DNA of 64,000 nucleotides. Origin: Rhizobium rhizoryzae. GTDB lineage: Bacteria > Pseudomonadota > Alphaproteobacteria > Rhizobiales > Rhizobiaceae. The position numbers were made by a program, and so were the translations under genes. This document shows positions 7,844 to 16,022 of the stretch, in pieces (position 1 is the stretch's first letter; each line of letters begins with the position of its first letter). The stretch is taken from NCBI RefSeq assembly GCF_011046895.1, contig NZ_CP049250.1, positions 1,524,501 through 1,588,500 on the forward strand, given 5' to 3'. The notes beneath the pieces were generated by a model. The model was not told where the DNA came from and did not search any database. It saw only the letters and a program-made list of their open reading frames with translations.

Positions 7844-9630
7844 CCCGCCCCTTTGAACTGATGGATCTCAACCTGCCGGAACTGCGTCGCAGGGCGGTGC
7901 AGGCTGCGCGTGGAGAGGTGCCCTTCGACTGTCTCCTGAAAGGCGGTACGGTTCTCGACGTCATTACCGGCGAGAGACGGCTAGGCGATGTCGGGCTTGT
8001 CGGTCCCCTGATCGCAAGTGTCCATGAACCGGGTCGGTTCGAAAACGCCGCTTCCGTTGTCAATGCCACTGGAACCTTCATTGCTCCGGGCCTGATCGAC
8101 ACGCATATGCATATCGAAAGCTCGATGGTGACACCCGCTGCCTATGCCCAGGCCGTCGTGCCACGGGGCGTGACCACAGTGGTCTGGGACCCGCATGAGT
8201 TCGGTAATGTCGTGGGAATAGCCGGTGTGAACTGGGCGGCCGATGCGGTGATCGATCTTCCGCTTCGTGTCATGCTGCTTGCGCCATCGTCCGTGCCATC
8301 CGCGCCGGGACTGGAGCGGGCAGGTGCCGATTTCGACGCGACCGTGCTGGAGGATCTGCTCGCCCGGCAGGAGATTGCCGGTATCGCCGAAATGATGAAC
8401 ATGCGCGGCATCATCGAAGGCGATGCCCGTATGGAGGGCATCATCCAGGCTGGCCTTACGACGCGCAAGCTTGTCTGCGGCCATGCGCGTGGGCTGTCCG
8501 GACCCGATCTTCAGGCATTCGTCACGGCAGGCGTTTCGTCCGACCACGAACTCGTTTCCGCCGATGACCTCCTGGAAAAGCTGCGCGCCGGTTTGACGAT
8601 CGAGCTACGGGGAAGCCACGATCATCTGCTGCCGGAATTCGTTGCCGCGCTCAATCGGCTGGGGCATTTGCCGCAAACGGTGACGCTGTGTACCGACGAC
8701 GTCTTTCCCGATGACCTTCACAAGGGCGGTGGACTGGACGATGTCGTCCGACGGCTGGTCCGCTATGGCATGAGACCGGAATGGGCGCTGCAGGCTGCGA
8801 CAATCAATGCTGCACGCCGGCTCGAACGGCAGGATCTCGGCGTGATTGCGCCGGGTCGCCGTGCCGATCTCGTGCTGTTCGAGGACCTTGAGAGCTTCGA
8901 AGCGCGTCGTGTTTTCGTTTCCGGGCGCGAAGTGGCGGCCGGAGGTGCGCTGCTTCAGCCCGCTCTCGAGGCATCGAGCGAAATTCTGCAGGGGACTGTC
9001 AAGCTTTGCCACCTGTCGCCGGATGATTTCCGAGTTGCAGTCGACAGTCCCGATGCGCGGCAGGTGAAAATTGCCACGATCGATCGTCCGCGCTTCACGC
9101 AGTGGGGAGAAGCGATCGCCGACGTGGTTGATGCTCACGTTGTCCCGCCCGAGGGAACGACGCTGATCTCGGTCATCCATCGTCATGGATTGGCCGAGCC
9201 GATCGTACGAACGGGCTTCCTCACCGGCTGGGGGGATTGGCGGGGCGCCTTTGCATCCACCGTCTCTCACGATAGTCACAATCTGACGGTTTTCGGGCGC
9301 AATCCTGTCGATATGGCGGTTGCGGCCAATGCTGTCATCGACGCCGGTGGTGGCCTGGCGGTTGTTTCAGACGGCATCGTGCAGGCGTTGCTTCCGCTTC
9401 CGCTGGGCGGACTTGTGTCGCAGGCCCATCTCGGCGAGGTTGCCGCGCAGTTTTCCGCAGTCCGGCAGGCCATGGATGGAATTGTCGACTGGCAACCGCC
9501 TTATCTGGTCTTTAAAGCCTGCTTTGGTGCGACGCTCGCGTGTAACGCAGGTCCGCACCAGACGGATCTCGGGATCGCCGATGTTGAGACCGGGCGTCTC
9601 CTGCCTTCCCCGATCCTTCAGATTTTTTGA
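7840..9630 (+). CDS. ade: Adenine deaminase
   Basis: Deaminates adenine to hypoxanthine, a metal-dependent amidohydrolase. Motifs in order: FIAPGLIDTHMHIESS (metal-binding His pair, residues ~85-100), VWDPHEFGNV, MNMRGII, CGHARGLSGPDLQAF, SSDHELVS, ELRGSHDH and CTDDVFPDDL. The C-terminal domain has GLTGWG-like VRTGFLTGWGDWRGAFASTVSHDSHN, typical of Ade. Length 596 matches the family (~580-600). It is the last gene of the LacI-controlled purine salvage operon, coupled by ATGA to the nucleoside hydrolase. Confidence 0.93.
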   Translation: MTRPFELMDLNLPELRRRAVQAARGEVPFDCLLKGGTVLDVITGERRLGDVGLVGPLIASVHEPGRFENAASVVNATGTFIAPGLIDTHMHIESSMVTPAAYAQAVVPRGVTTVVWDPHEFGNVVGIAGVNWAADAVIDLPLRVMLLAPSSVPSAPGLERAGADFDATVLEDLLARQEIAGIAEMMNMRGIIEGDARMEGIIQAGLTTRKLVCGHARGLSGPDLQAFVTAGVSSDHELVSADDLLEKLRAGLTIELRGSHDHLLPEFVAALNRLGHLPQTVTLCTDDVFPDDLHKGGGLDDVVRRLVRYGMRPEWALQAATINAARRLERQDLGVIAPGRRADLVLFEDLESFEARRVFVSGREVAAGGALLQPALEASSEILQGTVKLCHLSPDDFRVAVDSPDARQVKIATIDRPRFTQWGEAIADVVDAHVVPPEGTTLISVIHRHGLAEPIVRTGFLTGWGDWRGAFASTVSHDSHNLTVFGRNPVDMAVAANAVIDAGGGLAVVSDGIVQALLPLPLGGLVSQAHLGEVAAQFSAVRQAMDGIVDWQPPYLVFKACFGATLACNAGPHQTDLGIADVETGRLLPSPILQIF

Positions 9631-9690
9631 CCTGCAAATTTGTCGCAGTTGATTCTGCGCAAAGCATATCTGATTGTCGCAGGCTATCTC

Positions 9691-10134
9691 ATGATCAAGG
9701 ACAAGCGCGCCGGTGATGGGTCGCGCGTCGAGACGAAGGGGGTAATGCCCCTCGAAGGAATGATCATGGATCTTGCCTATCAAGTTGCCGACATGACGAT
9801 CCCGGAAATCGATCGCGCGTTTCCGCTTGCCACGGCTGGCCGGATTGCAACGGATCTGTCGCAATGGCGACAGTTTTGCGAAACCATTATCAAAGGTCAT
9901 GACCAGCCTGACCGTAACGAGCGGCTGATCGTTTGTGCCAATGGACGAGGTTATCTGAAGGCTCTGTGCATGACCCGGGTGATGCAGACCGAAGAAGGAC
10001 CGGTTTTGGACGTCCCGGTGCAGGTGATTGCGACCGTCGTCGACGAAGAGGGCGTTCGCCGGGCAATGCATGATGGTCTTGTCGCGCTGGCCTACAAGAC
10101 CGGCAGTGTGTTGCGGGAGACTGCCGCAGCCTGA
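9691..10134 (+). CDS. Conserved-looking hypothetical protein
   Basis: Not recognised. ATG 9691 gives 147 soluble-looking residues with no membrane segment and no catalytic signature; the open frame begins at TTG 9640 and a later ATG at 9745 (MPLEGMIMDLAYQ) is also possible because no start has a strong ribosome-binding site. The sequence has an alternating alpha/beta pattern and reads like a structured domain rather than a shadow frame. It lies 60 bases after adenine deaminase and converges on the response regulator gene with a 13-base gap. Confidence 0.6.
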   Translation: MIKDKRAGDGSRVETKGVMPLEGMIMDLAYQVADMTIPEIDRAFPLATAGRIATDLSQWRQFCETIIKGHDQPDRNERLIVCANGRGYLKALCMTRVMQTEEGPVLDVPVQVIATVVDEEGVRRAMHDGLVALAYKTGSVLRETAAA

Positions 10135-10147
10135 ACGGCCATCGGTC

Positions 10148-10882
10148 TCAGCCGTTGTTCTCACCGGTGAAGATGTAACCGACGCCACGAACCGAACGAA
10201 TGAAGGTGGGCTGCGCCGGGTTGGGCTCGATCTTCTTGCGTAAGCGCGCAATCTGGGCGTCGATAGCCCGATCATAGGCATCGAATTGCCGACCGCGCGT
10301 CTGATCCATCAGCATTTCACGCGTCAGCACGCGGCCTGCATTGCGGATCATGACGGTCAGCATGTCAAACTCACCGGTCGTCAGCTCGATTTCCTGCTGG
10401 TCCGGATTGAGAAGGCGTCGGCGGTGGATTTCCAGCCGCCATCCGTCAAATTCAAGTGTCTGGCCTGGGTCCGCGTGGCTCTGTGCAGGTTCCGCCGGTT
10501 TGCGCCTTCGCAGGATGCTTCGTACCCGCGCAAGCACTTCGCGAAGATGGAAGGGCTTGGGAATATAGTCATCGGCGCCGACCTCAAGTCCGATGATCCG
10601 GTCCAGTACGTCATCGCGGCCTGTCAGCATCACGATCGGCACATCGGAGCCTGCCCTGACTTCCCGCGCCAGCGCCAGCCCGTCCTCGCTCTGCGGTAGC
10701 ACCAGATCGAGCAGAATGAGATCGATAGTGTGGTCGGCAAGCGCCTTGCGCATGCCGTTGCCGTCTGCGGCGCCATGGACCACGAAGCCTTCGTCTTCGA
10801 AATAGCGCGTTACCATCTGACGGATACGCGGATCATCATCCACGATGAGAATCCGTTCCGCACGCTTCTCCACCATCGCCAT
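10148..10882 (-). CDS. fxkR: OmpR-family response regulator, FxkR-like
   Basis: 244-residue response regulator: receiver with acidic pocket VDDDP, phospho-acceptor Asp59 in LILLDLVLP and the Lys of PKPF, then a winged-helix output domain ending VRGVGYIFTGE. The name rests on context. It is divergent from a FixK-like gene and a hybrid FixL, and the intervening DNA carries GTTACA-N4-GTTACA, the K-box described for FxkR of Rhizobium etli. In that system hybrid FixL signals to this OmpR-type protein instead of FixJ, and it activates fixK. The K-box lies 28 bases upstream of its own ATG, so autoregulation is possible. Confidence 0.8.
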   Translation of the reverse strand: MAMVEKRAERILIVDDDPRIRQMVTRYFEDEGFVVHGAADGNGMRKALADHTIDLILLDLVLPQSEDGLALAREVRAGSDVPIVMLTGRDDVLDRIIGLEVGADDYIPKPFHLREVLARVRSILRRRKPAEPAQSHADPGQTLEFDGWRLEIHRRRLLNPDQQEIELTTGEFDMLTVMIRNAGRVLTREMLMDQTRGRQFDAYDRAIDAQIARLRKKIEPNPAQPTFIRSVRGVGYIFTGENNG

Positions 10883-10910
10883 CCCGCTGACCTGACTGGT
10901 ATTTTATGCT

Positions 10911-10926
10911 GTTACAAACTGTTACA
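10911..10926. promoter_or_regulatory. K-box (FxkR binding site)
   Basis: GTTACA AACT GTTACA, an exact GTTACA-N4-GTTACA direct repeat with 10-bp phasing, as expected for an OmpR-type dimer. It lies 84 bases before fixK and 28 before fxkR. An inverted GTAACA at 10941-10946 may be a third half-site. Confidence 0.75.
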
Positions 10927-11010
10927 CGATTTCACCAACCGTAACATGACAGGCATCCTTCTGTCACCGCCGCCCGACATATTGAGGTCATCAAGACAGA
11001 GGGATAGATC

Positions 11011-11763
11011 ATGTTTTCGACAGCTTCCACCACACAGGCGACGATTGCGGCCATGGCAACCATGAAGCCGCAACTGGCAACGATGGAAGAGCTGTTTTCT
11101 ACTTCCCCGCGCGAGACGCTGGATGTGGGCGAAGGCCTGTTCTGGGAAGGCGACCGCGCGCAGCACATTTTCGAAATCACGGAAGGCGTATTGCGTATCT
11201 TCAAGATCATTGCCGACGGGCGCCGCGTCATTACCGGCTTCCTGTACGCTGGCGACATGGTGGGTCTGTCGCTCAAGAATGTCTACCTCTACAGCGCGGA
11301 AGCGGTCACGCCGGTCAAGGTTCGTCGCCTGACACGAAAGGCGTTTCAGGATGCGATCGAGAATTCGCCAGAGCTTCGTCCGCAGCTTTTTGCGCTGATG
11401 TGCGATGAGATGGCGGCAGCTCAGGACCAGATGGTGCTTCTCTCGCGAAAGAGTGCCGAGGAACGTCTCTGCAGCTTCCTGATGATGCTCGGTCAGCGCC
11501 AGTCCGGGCAGACCCAGATGCCAAGGACCGTTGAACTGGCCATGAGCCGTCAGGACATGGCCGATTATCTCGGGCTGACCATCGAAACGGTATCACGTAC
11601 CGTCACCAAGCTTATCCAGCGCGGCATCATCACGCCGAACGGTCGCCATGCTTTCGACGTCACCAAGCCGGGAAAACTTCTTGCGCTGTGCGGTGATGGC
11701 GATAGTTATGAGGACTTGGGGGATCGTGCCGTCAAAACCCGGCAGGCGGTATGGCCCCACTGA
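11011..11763 (+). CDS. fixK: Crp/Fnr-family regulator, FixK-like
   Basis: 250-residue CRP/FNR fold: cyclic-nucleotide-like beta-barrel (residues ~35-140), dimer helix, and a helix-turn-helix with the FNR/FixK recognition pattern (SRQDMADYLGLTIETVSRTVTKLIQRGII), where E..S..R predicts binding to TTGAT-N4-ATCAA. The N-terminal cysteine cluster that holds the FNR iron-sulfur centre is absent, so it should be oxygen-insensitive itself and controlled by transcription, as for FixK. The K-box upstream and hybrid fixL 25 bases downstream support this. Likely targets are microaerobic genes such as the bd oxidase in this window (inference). Confidence 0.85.
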   Translation: MFSTASTTQATIAAMATMKPQLATMEELFSTSPRETLDVGEGLFWEGDRAQHIFEITEGVLRIFKIIADGRRVITGFLYAGDMVGLSLKNVYLYSAEAVTPVKVRRLTRKAFQDAIENSPELRPQLFALMCDEMAAAQDQMVLLSRKSAEERLCSFLMMLGQRQSGQTQMPRTVELAMSRQDMADYLGLTIETVSRTVTKLIQRGIITPNGRHAFDVTKPGKLLALCGDGDSYEDLGDRAVKTRQAVWPH

Positions 11764-11788
11764 TTGGACGAAAGGTTGACAGTCAAGC

Positions 11789-13702
11789 ATGGCAGAGTTT
11801 CGAACCCCCGACACCGGCGCGGTTAACAGTGCGGGTTTGTTGTCGCTGCTCGATCCGGTCAATCTCATCGTTCATACCGCGCAAGGCGTGATCAGCGACT
11901 GGAGCACGGGAAGTGCTGCGCTCTTCGGATGGACACGCGACGAGGTCATCGGCCTGCATGTCACCGAGCTTCTATCACCGAAGCCCGGTGTTTCGCTTGA
12001 GGATATCGCGTCTTCGATCCGAGCGGACGGATCGTGGAAATCCAATCTCGAATATCGTCACAAGGACGGCCATACGATTTCGGTGCTCAGCCGCTGGATA
12101 CCGTTCGGACGCGATGAGGACGGCACGGATCTCTTCCTGCAGTTCAACGAGGATTTTCGCGCAGCCGCCACGATCCAGGAAAACCTCGCGGCGCGAGAAG
12201 CGCATTTCCGCTCGATCCTCCAGACCGTGCCGGAAGCCATGGTGGTCATCGACGAGGTGGGTACCATCACCTCCTTCAGCACGACCGCGGAAGATCTTTT
12301 CGGTTACGAAGCGCATGAGGTCGAAGGCCGCAACGTGCGCATGTTGATGCCGACGCCCGACCGCGACAATCATGACAATTATATCCGCAACTATCTGCGG
12401 ACCGGACAGCGCCGCATCATCGGCCTGGGTCGGGTGGTGAAGGGGCTGCGCAAGGACGGATCTACCTTCCCGATGGAACTGGCGGTCGGTGAGGCGATTT
12501 CCAGTGGCAAGCGCATCTTTACCGGCTTCATCCGCGACCTCACGAGCAGGCACAAGATCGAGGAGGAACTGCGGCAATCCCAGAAGATGGAGGCCATCGG
12601 CCAGCTGACGGGTGGTCTGGCGCATGACTTCAACAACCTGCTCACCATCATCAGCGGCAATCTGGAAATGCTGGAAATGCGGGTGCGCGATCCCAAGGCG
12701 CAGGTTCTGCTGCGAGAAGCGCAGGGCGCGACCGATGACGGGGCAAAGTTGACAGGACAACTGCTTGCATTCGGCCGCCGCCAGCCGCTCAATCCGCGCC
12801 TGACCGATCTGGGGCAGATGATTTCCAGCTTCTCGGAACTGATCCGCCGCACCATCGGGGACCAAGTGGAATTGCGCACGGTTATCCGGGCCGGGGAAAA
12901 CGAGGCGCTGGTTGACGGACCACAGCTTCAGAACGCGCTTTTGAACCTCACTCTCAATGCCCGTGACGCCATGCCGGGTGGCGGACTGCTGACCATCGAG
13001 GTGAGCCGCAGCCATCTGGATTTTGACTATGCGCAAATGTACCCGCAGCTTCGGGCGGGCGATTATGTACTGGTGTCGGTCACCGATACCGGGATGGGCA
13101 TGACGGATGAAGTCAAACAGCGCGCCTTTGAGCCATTCTTTACGACCAAGACCATGGGGGCTGGTACAGGGCTTGGTCTCAGCATGGTCTACGGTTTCGT
13201 CCGGCAGTCTGGCGGACATATCCAGATCTACAGCGAGCCGGGTCAGGGAACCAGCATCCGGTTGTTTTTGCCTGCCGTGCAAGGAGCCGTTGCAACCGGC
13301 CATGCGGAAGACATATCCGCGCCAGTCATGGACTATCCGGGCGGTGATGAGGTCATTCTGGCGGTCGAGGATGATCCGCGTGTTCGTCGCGTTGCCGTGG
13401 CCCGGCTCGAAAGCATGGGCTACAAGGTCCATGAAGCATCAAACGGTGTCGAAGCACTCGACGTACTGGAAAAGCACGACGATATCGCTCTCGTCTTCAC
13501 CGATATTTCGATGCCCGGAATGTCGGGAGATCAGCTGGCGGAACATGTGCGTGAGCGATGGCCCGACATCCGCATTCTCTTTACATCGGGCTATGCCGAG
13601 CCCGAGGTGGCTGGCAAAGAACTTGCGGCTGACGAAAGTTGGCTGAAAAAGCCCTATACGGCGCGCGAACTTGCCGTGCAGCTTCGCGCCCTGCTGGACT
13701 GA
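11789..13702 (+). CDS. fixL: Hybrid FixL oxygen-sensor histidine kinase
   Basis: 637 residues with no membrane segment visible. Order: PAS (~15-115), a second PAS (~137-250) very close to the FixL heme domain, HisKA/HATPase (GGLAHDFNN with His279, N-box NLTLNARDAMP, TGLGLSMVYGF), then a C-terminal receiver (~515-637, Asp572 in VFTDISMPG). The heme ligand position is kept: PDRDNHDNYI, His195, followed by RRIIGLGRVV and RKDGSTFPMELAVGE as in FixL. The fused receiver is the hybrid FixL type that works with FxkR rather than FixJ. It probably forms an operon with fixK. Confidence 0.88.
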   Translation: MAEFRTPDTGAVNSAGLLSLLDPVNLIVHTAQGVISDWSTGSAALFGWTRDEVIGLHVTELLSPKPGVSLEDIASSIRADGSWKSNLEYRHKDGHTISVLSRWIPFGRDEDGTDLFLQFNEDFRAAATIQENLAAREAHFRSILQTVPEAMVVIDEVGTITSFSTTAEDLFGYEAHEVEGRNVRMLMPTPDRDNHDNYIRNYLRTGQRRIIGLGRVVKGLRKDGSTFPMELAVGEAISSGKRIFTGFIRDLTSRHKIEEELRQSQKMEAIGQLTGGLAHDFNNLLTIISGNLEMLEMRVRDPKAQVLLREAQGATDDGAKLTGQLLAFGRRQPLNPRLTDLGQMISSFSELIRRTIGDQVELRTVIRAGENEALVDGPQLQNALLNLTLNARDAMPGGGLLTIEVSRSHLDFDYAQMYPQLRAGDYVLVSVTDTGMGMTDEVKQRAFEPFFTTKTMGAGTGLGLSMVYGFVRQSGGHIQIYSEPGQGTSIRLFLPAVQGAVATGHAEDISAPVMDYPGGDEVILAVEDDPRVRRVAVARLESMGYKVHEASNGVEALDVLEKHDDIALVFTDISMPGMSGDQLAEHVRERWPDIRILFTSGYAEPEVAGKELAADESWLKKPYTARELAVQLRALLD

Positions 13703-13726
13703 AGTTTTCCGTCTGGGGGGGGGCTG

Positions 13727-15916
13727 TCAGGTCTTTCGGCGGGCCTGCTTGGCTGGCGGCTTGGCGCGTGAGGCAAGCATGGCCTCGATATCTGCCGCGG
13801 GAAGGGCTTTTCCGTAGAGATAGCCCTGGCCGTAATCGCAGCCCATCAAGCGCAGGGCAATCTGCTGATCCAGCGTTTCGACGCCTTCCGCAATCGTCTT
13901 CAGACCCAGATCGTGGCTCAGCATGATGAGCGCGCGTGTGATTGCCGAATCTCTCTGGCGTGTCAAAAGATCGCGCACAAAGCCACGGTCGATCTTCAGC
14001 GTTGTGATCGGATAGCGCTGGAGAGAGCCGAGCGAGGCATAGCCGGTGCCGAAATCGTCGAACGCGATGCCGATGCCCAGTTCACGCAACTCACTGATCA
14101 GTTCGTAGGCTCTGCCTTCATCCTCCAGCGTGGCGGTTTCCGTGATTTCCAGCTCCAGCCAGCGAGGATCCACGCCATGCTCACGCGAAAGACGGCTGAC
14201 CTGTGCCGGAAGATCGCTTCCGCGCATTTGCGACGGAAACAGGTTCATGCCCATCTTGATCGGTGGCAATCCCTTGGCGACCCAGGTACCCAGTTGACGG
14301 ATCGCTTCGTTCATGACCCACGCGCCAACATCGAGACTGAGGGCGCTCTGCTCCAGGGCTGGCAAGAAGTGCCCGGGCATCAACAGACCTTTTTCGGGAT
14401 GCTGCCAGCGGATCAGCGCTTCGATGCCTGAGAGTTCGCCGGTTTCCAGGAGTACCTGCGGCTGGTAGTGCAACACGAATTGCTGCTTGCGCAGCGCTTC
14501 CAGCAGCTCGTCTCGAGCCACACGGCGCTGCTGCGATGTCTGCTCAACATGGCCCTCATAGGCGATGGCGCTGTTGCCGCCTGTCTTTCGCGCATGCGCC
14601 AATGCGAAATCCGCATTCGCCATCCACTCACGGGCATTTGCCGTATCCTGGCGCAAGGCATAACCGAGCGCGGCTCCGAGCTTCAGCTTCATGGACCCCA
14701 GATCAAAGGGGAGAACCATCTCCTCCATGACTGCCTGGGCCAGAACGTGCGCTTCTTCAAAGGTCTGAGCCGATTGAACGAGCAGACCAATCTGTTCCTC
14801 GCCAAGCCTTGCAATAACGCTTTCCTTGGCCAGAACGCGCGGCAGGCGCACGGCGATATTCTGGAGCAGCGTATCAAAGATGTCCTGGCCGAGCCGGTCT
14901 CCCGTTTCCTTCAGGCCGTCCAGTTCGATCAGTAAAAGTGTACCTGCAACATGTGTCTGGCAATGCTGATCGATCAGTTCCTCGAAGCGGTGACGGGTAT
15001 TGAAACCGGTGACTGGATCCTGGTTCGCAAGGCGCAGGAGACGCTTGTCGCGTTCCCTCCGTTCCGAAATGTCGTTGATAATGGCGCCGATCCCCATGCC
15101 GGCTGCATCGTTCCATGCCGAAAGCGTAATTTCGATCGGAATCTCGCTTCCGTCGCTCCGCCGTGCGAACACCTCCACCGTCTTGCCATCAAGAAGTGGA
15201 CCTTTCTTGTCGGACAGTTGTTCAAAACTCTGATGATGGGAGGCACGAAACCGCATGGGAATAATGATTTCGACGTCTCTGCCGATCAACTGCCCACGCT
15301 CATAGCCCAACAATTTGAGCAGACTGTTGTTGACGAACTGGATACGGCCCTGACGATCCACGGAGATCATGGAGAGTTCGGTCGCATTGATGAAGCTTGC
15401 AGCGGTCTGGCCCGGAAAACCCTCGCGGCGCTCTTCATAGTGGTTCATCAACAGGCGCGCAGCCTGTTGCAGACGCTCATAATCCGACGTTGAAAATTCC
15501 GTTCTCGCCCGGGTGTCGGCAATACAGAGCGCGCCCATCGTCTCGCCGCTGAAGGTTTTCAACGGAGCGCCGGCATAAAAGCGTATAGAGGGATCACCCG
15601 TCACGATCGGAAGATCCTTCACCCTGTCATCGGTCTCGGTGTCGAGGATGACGAGAGGGCTGCCTCCTTCGACTGTCAGATTGCAGATGCTGTCCTCGCG
15701 CGGCATCTTTTTCAGGTCTGCGCCGACGCTTGCCTGGATGATCTGCGTCTTGTCATCGATCAAGGAAATGTAGGCGATCGGAGCACTGCAGAAGTTCGCA
15801 ATGAAGTCGCACAGGGAGCGGGAAAACAGATCAGGGCTCGAATCGCCCAGCCGGAACTCTTCGATCAGTTCCCTGCGCAGACGTGACCGCCCGTGTCCAT
15901 GTTGCTTGCCCGGCAT
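13727..15916 (-). CDS. GAF-PAS-GGDEF-EAL cyclic-di-GMP protein, probable phosphodiesterase
   Basis: 729 residues, cytosolic. A GAF domain (~20-165) is followed by PAS (~175-295), GGDEF (~305-460) and EAL (~475-720). The cyclase signature is lost: the GGDEF position reads RLGEEQIG, so diguanylate synthesis is unlikely. The phosphodiesterase half looks intact, with IEALIRWQHP, the ELEITET segment, IAFDDFGTGYAS and KIDRGFV, and IAEGVET near the end. It should therefore degrade cyclic-di-GMP in response to a small-molecule or redox cue. It converges on hybrid fixL with a 24-base gap and appears monocistronic. Confidence 0.9.
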   Translation of the reverse strand: MPGKQHGHGRSRLRRELIEEFRLGDSSPDLFSRSLCDFIANFCSAPIAYISLIDDKTQIIQASVGADLKKMPREDSICNLTVEGGSPLVILDTETDDRVKDLPIVTGDPSIRFYAGAPLKTFSGETMGALCIADTRARTEFSTSDYERLQQAARLLMNHYEERREGFPGQTAASFINATELSMISVDRQGRIQFVNNSLLKLLGYERGQLIGRDVEIIIPMRFRASHHQSFEQLSDKKGPLLDGKTVEVFARRSDGSEIPIEITLSAWNDAAGMGIGAIINDISERRERDKRLLRLANQDPVTGFNTRHRFEELIDQHCQTHVAGTLLLIELDGLKETGDRLGQDIFDTLLQNIAVRLPRVLAKESVIARLGEEQIGLLVQSAQTFEEAHVLAQAVMEEMVLPFDLGSMKLKLGAALGYALRQDTANAREWMANADFALAHARKTGGNSAIAYEGHVEQTSQQRRVARDELLEALRKQQFVLHYQPQVLLETGELSGIEALIRWQHPEKGLLMPGHFLPALEQSALSLDVGAWVMNEAIRQLGTWVAKGLPPIKMGMNLFPSQMRGSDLPAQVSRLSREHGVDPRWLELEITETATLEDEGRAYELISELRELGIGIAFDDFGTGYASLGSLQRYPITTLKIDRGFVRDLLTRQRDSAITRALIMLSHDLGLKTIAEGVETLDQQIALRLMGCDYGQGYLYGKALPAADIEAMLASRAKPPAKQARRKT

Positions 15917-16022
15917 AACGCCCTCAACTCAATCTATGGGTGCTAGTTTATCAGTTGAAACCTTATGAAACACATAACGCATTTATCAATTGTGCCGGTT
16001 TTGCGTCATTTTGCATGCAGTT

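Noticed and set aside
9640..9690. TTG 9640 as start of the hypothetical protein
   Set aside because: No ribosome-binding site and only 10 bases after the adenine deaminase stop; ATG 9691 preferred, though not proven.
10982..10994. TTGA-N5-TCAA just before fixK as a FixK/FNR box
   Set aside because: One base too short for the 14-bp anaerobox (needs TTGA-N6-TCAA) and only 16 bases from the ATG.
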